Source: a bacterium UBP9_UBA1432 (GTDB lineage: Bacteria > Vulcanimicrobiota > Xenobia > Xenobiales > Xenobiaceae). From it: 6,667 bases of DNA. The stretch is taken from NCBI GenBank assembly GCA_002329445.1, contig DCTU01000145.1, positions 1 to 6,667 on the forward strand, written 5' to 3'. The position numbers were made by a program, and so were the translations under genes. This document shows, in pieces, positions 4,092 through 6,667 of this stretch. The notes below the pieces were generated by a model, which saw only the letters and a program-made list of their open reading frames with translations, did not search any database and was not told the origin of the DNA. Positions within the stretch are counted from its first letter, which is position 1, and the number at the start of each line of letters is the position of its first letter.

Positions 4092-5753
4092 ATCCGCGAC
4101 CTGAAGGGCAACATCCTGGGACTGAAGCCCAGCCAGAAGAAGAATCTCCAGAGACTCTTTCAAAAAAGGATCCCCCCGGACCGTGTCCTGACGCCCGAAC
4201 TGGCCCGAGCCCTGACCGAGGTTTCCCGAGAGACCGGTCGGCAGATCGGGATCCTGGTAGACCGCCGGGGGAACGTGCTGGAAGTCTACATCGGCGACGC
4301 CAAGGGCATCGTGATCTCCGAGCTCTCCCGCTTTCGGGTCGGCAAGGCCCGCTTTCGCGGCGTGCGTTTCCTGCACACCCATCTCGACGGCGAGCCCCTC
4401 ACCCACGACGACCTGACCGACCTGGCCTTGTTGAGGTTCGACCTGCTGGGCGCGGTGCAGGCCCTGCCTTCAGGCCTTCCTGGCAACCTCCATCTGGCCT
4501 GGCTGAAACCTGAAAAGTCCGGGGGCGACCCCTGGCACCTGGAAGAGCCGGTCTCGATCCACGAACTCGACCTCGACTTCGCCGCCCTCCTGACGGGCCT
4601 CGAACAGGAATCCGCCGCCGCCAACCGCGACTCCAGCCAGGTCTCGGGAACGACGCGCAAGGGCATCCTGGTAGGCGTCACCACCGGCCGCCTGGAGGAT
4701 CTCCAGCAGTCGATGGCCGAGCTGCGGGAGCTGGCCGATTCGGCCGGGATCCAGGTGGTCGAGGTGGTCACCCAGCGCCGACGCGATCTGAACCCCCGCT
4801 ACGTGGTCGGCAGCGGCAAGCTCAAGGACCTCATGATCACCGCCATGCAGAAGGGCGCCGACCTGATCGTCTTTGAGGGCGAGCTTTCGGGCTCGCAGAT
4901 GCGCGCCATCTCCGAGCTCGGGGACCTGGAGGTCATCGACCGGACCCAGTTGATCCTGGACATCTTCGCCCGGCGCGCCCACAGCCGAGACGGCAAGCTG
5001 CAGGTCGAACTGGCCCAGATGAAGTACAGCCTGCCTCGCCTGGTCCTCAAGGATGACTTCCTGTCCCGTCTGACCGGGGGCATCGGAGCCCGCGGGCCGG
5101 GCGAGACCAAGATCGAGGTCCTGCGCCGGCGCGTCAAGGACCGCATCGCTCGACTGGAGAAGGAGCTGGAACAGCTCTCCCGGCAACGGCGGCTGCGCCG
5201 CTCCCGACGAACCCGCTCGGGGATCCCCGTGGTCAACCTGGTCGGCTACACCAACGCGGGGAAGTCGACCTTGTTGCGAACGCTGACCGGAGCCGAGGTC
5301 CTGGTCGAAGACCGCCTCTTCGCCACCCTGGACCCCACCTCGCGCAGGCTCCGGCTGCCCTCCGGGCGGGAGGTGATCCTCACCGACACCGTGGGGTTCA
5401 TCCAGGATCTGCCCGAAGACCTGGCCCGAGCCTTCAAGGCGACCCTGGAAGAGCTGGACGACGCCGATCTCCTGATCCACGTGGTCGACGTCTCCAATCC
5501 CAATCACCCCGACCAGATCATGGCGGTCCAGGGAATCCTGGAAGACCTGGCCCTGGATGGAATCCCCCAGATCCTGCTCTTGAACAAGGTGGACCGGGTG
5601 GCCCCGGAACGGATGCAGGCCGCGTTGGCGACCTGGACGGGAGCCGTCCCCGTCTCGGCCCTGACGGCCAACACGCTCACCCCGTTCCTCGACGCGGTGG
5701 AGTCCGGGCTCAGAATGGTCGATCGGGCCCTGGCGGGTCCGGTTCTTCGCTGA
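4092..5753 (+). CDS. hflX: GTPase HflX, long form with N-terminal extension; apparent ATC start
   Basis: HflX is a translational GTPase that binds the 50S subunit and splits stalled or hibernating ribosomes. Numbering from the ATC at 4092 gives 553 residues. Residues 1 to about 190 are the extra N-terminal domain of long HflX proteins (LKGNILGLKPSQ, TPELARALTEVSRETGRQIG). The usual HflX N-domain follows (191-327, with YVVGSGKL and ELAQMKYSLPRL). Then come the signature GGIGARGPGETK (329-340), a basic helical hairpin (345-373) and the G domain: G1 GYTNAGKS (385-392), G2 T412, G3 DTVG (432-435), G4 NKVD (498-501) and G5 SAL (522-524). The C-terminus is short, without the long tail of E. coli HflX. 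The first GTG in frame (4275) would remove 61 residues that match the family. Upstream of 4092 the frame has no ATG, GTG, TTG or CTG back to a TGA at 4020, so the start is ATC or a sequence error for ATG. Confidence 0.93.
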   Translation: MRDLKGNILGLKPSQKKNLQRLFQKRIPPDRVLTPELARALTEVSRETGRQIGILVDRRGNVLEVYIGDAKGIVISELSRFRVGKARFRGVRFLHTHLDGEPLTHDDLTDLALLRFDLLGAVQALPSGLPGNLHLAWLKPEKSGGDPWHLEEPVSIHELDLDFAALLTGLEQESAAANRDSSQVSGTTRKGILVGVTTGRLEDLQQSMAELRELADSAGIQVVEVVTQRRRDLNPRYVVGSGKLKDLMITAMQKGADLIVFEGELSGSQMRAISELGDLEVIDRTQLILDIFARRAHSRDGKLQVELAQMKYSLPRLVLKDDFLSRLTGGIGARGPGETKIEVLRRRVKDRIARLEKELEQLSRQRRLRRSRRTRSGIPVVNLVGYTNAGKSTLLRTLTGAEVLVEDRLFATLDPTSRRLRLPSGREVILTDTVGFIQDLPEDLARAFKATLEELDDADLLIHVVDVSNPNHPDQIMAVQGILEDLALDGIPQILLLNKVDRVAPERMQAALATWTGAVPVSALTANTLTPFLDAVESGLRMVDRALAGPVLR

Positions 5754-5850
5754 GTCCAGCCGCGGTTTCGGACAGGTCCGGTCCAGGAAGGTCCGGGCTT
5801 CCGGATGTTGAACCTGCGTAGACTGTTTGAGGAGGCGTCGAGGCTGGCCC

Positions 5851-6667
5851 ATGGCTTGGAATTCCGGCTTGCAGATTCGGGTATTGGATGGCAGCGACAG
5901 GGGAAAGGTCTTTTCCCTGGATGCCCAGGAGATGACCCTGGGGAGGGCCCTGGACCCCAATGAGAACGCTCCGGGTTGGGTCCTGTTCTCAGAACCGACG
6001 GTCTCCAGGGTTCACGCCATCCTGCAGTGGAAGGAAGCCCAGCGGGGCTATCTCCTTCAACACCGCTCCCGCACCAATCCGACCCTGGTGGACGGCAAGT
6101 CCGTCGACCAGCATCTGCTTCAGCCCGGTCAGAAGGTCCAGTTGGGCCTGCTGGTCTTCGGCGTGGAGGCGGTCGAAATCCGGACCGGCCGACTGGGCGA
6201 TGCGGTGCAGCCCCCGCCCCTGCGACAGCCCAACCTGAAGGGGCCCGTCCTGGATGCCCTGAACGACCTGGCGGAGGAGAAATCCCGGGAACCGATGGAA
6301 GGCCTGGCCGGACTGGCGGACGAGGCCCCCGCTCGAGGGCGGCGGCAGGCGCGTTCCACCCCTGGCGGCCTGCTCCTGGTGGCCGCCCAGGGCCCCGATC
6401 AGGGCAGCCGCTTCCCCCTTCGCGAGACCCTTCTCGTCCTGGGCCGCAGGCTCGGGCCCGACGATCCGCGCCAGAGTGCCGGAGTCCTGCTCAACGATGA
6501 CAGCCTGCCCTCCGAGCAGGCACTCCTGGTCTGGCACGATCGCGAATACACCTACGGCATCCTCCAGAGCGAGGGGAGCCCCGTCCCGACCCGGCTCCGA
6601 CGGGTGCTCAGCGGACGTCCCAAGGAGATCGTCATCGGCTCGGACCTGCCCACCCCGCTCTATGAAG
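5851..6667 (+). CDS. FHA-domain protein with a degenerate second FHA-like unit (incomplete at right edge)
   Basis: An open frame starts at ATG 5851 and gives 272 residues before the window ends. The first forkhead-associated domain spans about 8-110, with LGRA (30-33), the phosphothreonine-binding SRVH (52-55), HRSRTNPTLVDGK (71-83) in place of the usual N-G turn, and LLQPGQKVQLG (89-99). FHA domains read phosphothreonine marks left by Ser/Thr kinases, or act as scaffolds in secretion systems. A proline- and charge-rich linker (about 115-170) follows, and then a second unit (173 to at least 263) with the same order (LGRR at 197-200, VLLND, LLVW) but LPSEQALL where SRxH should be, so its phosphopeptide site is probably lost. 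GAGG seven bases before the ATG (5840-5843) is the likely ribosome site; a better GGAGG at 5831-5835 is 15 bases away. It lies 97 bases after hflX on the same strand; no strong promoter is evident. The C-terminal part and exact role are unknown. Confidence 0.85.
   Translation, partial: MAWNSGLQIRVLDGSDRGKVFSLDAQEMTLGRALDPNENAPGWVLFSEPTVSRVHAILQWKEAQRGYLLQHRSRTNPTLVDGKSVDQHLLQPGQKVQLGLLVFGVEAVEIRTGRLGDAVQPPPLRQPNLKGPVLDALNDLAEEKSREPMEGLAGLADEAPARGRRQARSTPGGLLLVAAQGPDQGSRFPLRETLLVLGRRLGPDDPRQSAGVLLNDDSLPSEQALLVWHDREYTYGILQSEGSPVPTRLRRVLSGRPKEIVIGSDLPTPLYE

Noticed and set aside
4019..4110. The tandem ATGATG at 4019-4024 as the hflX start through a frameshift
   Set aside because: That frame encodes Arg/Pro-rich sequence unlike any HflX N-terminus, and no slippery site is seen. 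The family match begins cleanly at the ATC with its own ribosome site.
3248..4513. Long plus-strand open frame of 421 codons across the TPR operon and into hflX
   Set aside because: It lies antisense to the clear TPR gene and out of frame with hflX. The translation is low-complexity (Arg/Gly/Pro-rich) with no family features, as expected in GC-rich DNA.
5771..5805. GGAAG/CTTCC hairpin (5786-5790 with 5798-5802) and a repeated AGGTCCGG after hflX as a terminator
   Set aside because: The stem is short and no T-run follows, so a factor-independent terminator is not supported. The repeated octamers are too short to separate from chance in GC-rich DNA.
4470..5960. Minus-strand open frame of 496 codons opposite hflX
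   Set aside because: It is entirely antisense to a fully convincing HflX. Its Gln/Asp/Gly-rich translation is a typical codon-bias mirror.

Overview
The window is a GC-rich, gene-dense piece of a bacterial chromosome. Bacterial origin is clear from succinyl-CoA synthetase beta (start only), initiation factor IF-1 and the ribosome-associated GTPase HflX, together with Shine-Dalgarno sites and factor-independent terminators. I cannot place the organism firmly. The pilin-like, TPR and FHA proteins and the gene mix resemble what I recall from little-cultured deep-branching phyla, but that is only an impression. There is no sign of phage, transposon, CRISPR, tRNA or rRNA.

Layout, left to right. 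On the minus strand, the first 26 codons of sucC run off the left edge (1-80). Divergent from it on the plus strand are two overlapping genes for small four-helix membrane proteins (263-676 and 673-1068), which look like diverged paralogues. They converge on serA (1179-2138, minus), with a 44-bp near-perfect palindrome between them acting as a shared terminator. Next, still on the minus strand, comes infA (2333-2554), with its own terminator and a structured leader carrying a good sigma70-type promoter. Upstream of infA is a two-gene minus-strand operon: a membrane-anchored TPR protein (3224-3883) followed by a pilin-like protein (2706-3209) that lacks the prepilin cleavage residues. Divergent from this operon is hflX on the plus strand (4092-5753), followed by an FHA-domain protein (5851 to the right edge, incomplete).

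Two start-site corrections matter. For infA, a GTG at 2563 is an unlikely start because the Shine-Dalgarno overlaps it; a TTG at 2554 fits both spacing and the family's N-terminus. For hflX, the first conventional in-frame start (GTG, 4275) removes 61 conserved residues. The conserved protein begins exactly at an ATC codon (4092), nine bases after a strong Shine-Dalgarno, with no ATG/GTG/TTG in frame upstream before a stop. That is either a rare AUC start or a one-base sequence error.

The genes fall into central metabolism (sucC, serA), translation (infA, hflX) and envelope or signalling (two small membrane proteins, TPR plus pilin-like pair, FHA protein). Apart from the two obvious pairs, nothing ties them into one pathway. 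I did not find a convincing new multi-gene system. The most original signals are the hflX start, the infA leader with mutually exclusive hairpins, and the uncleavable pilin-like protein in the TPR operon.
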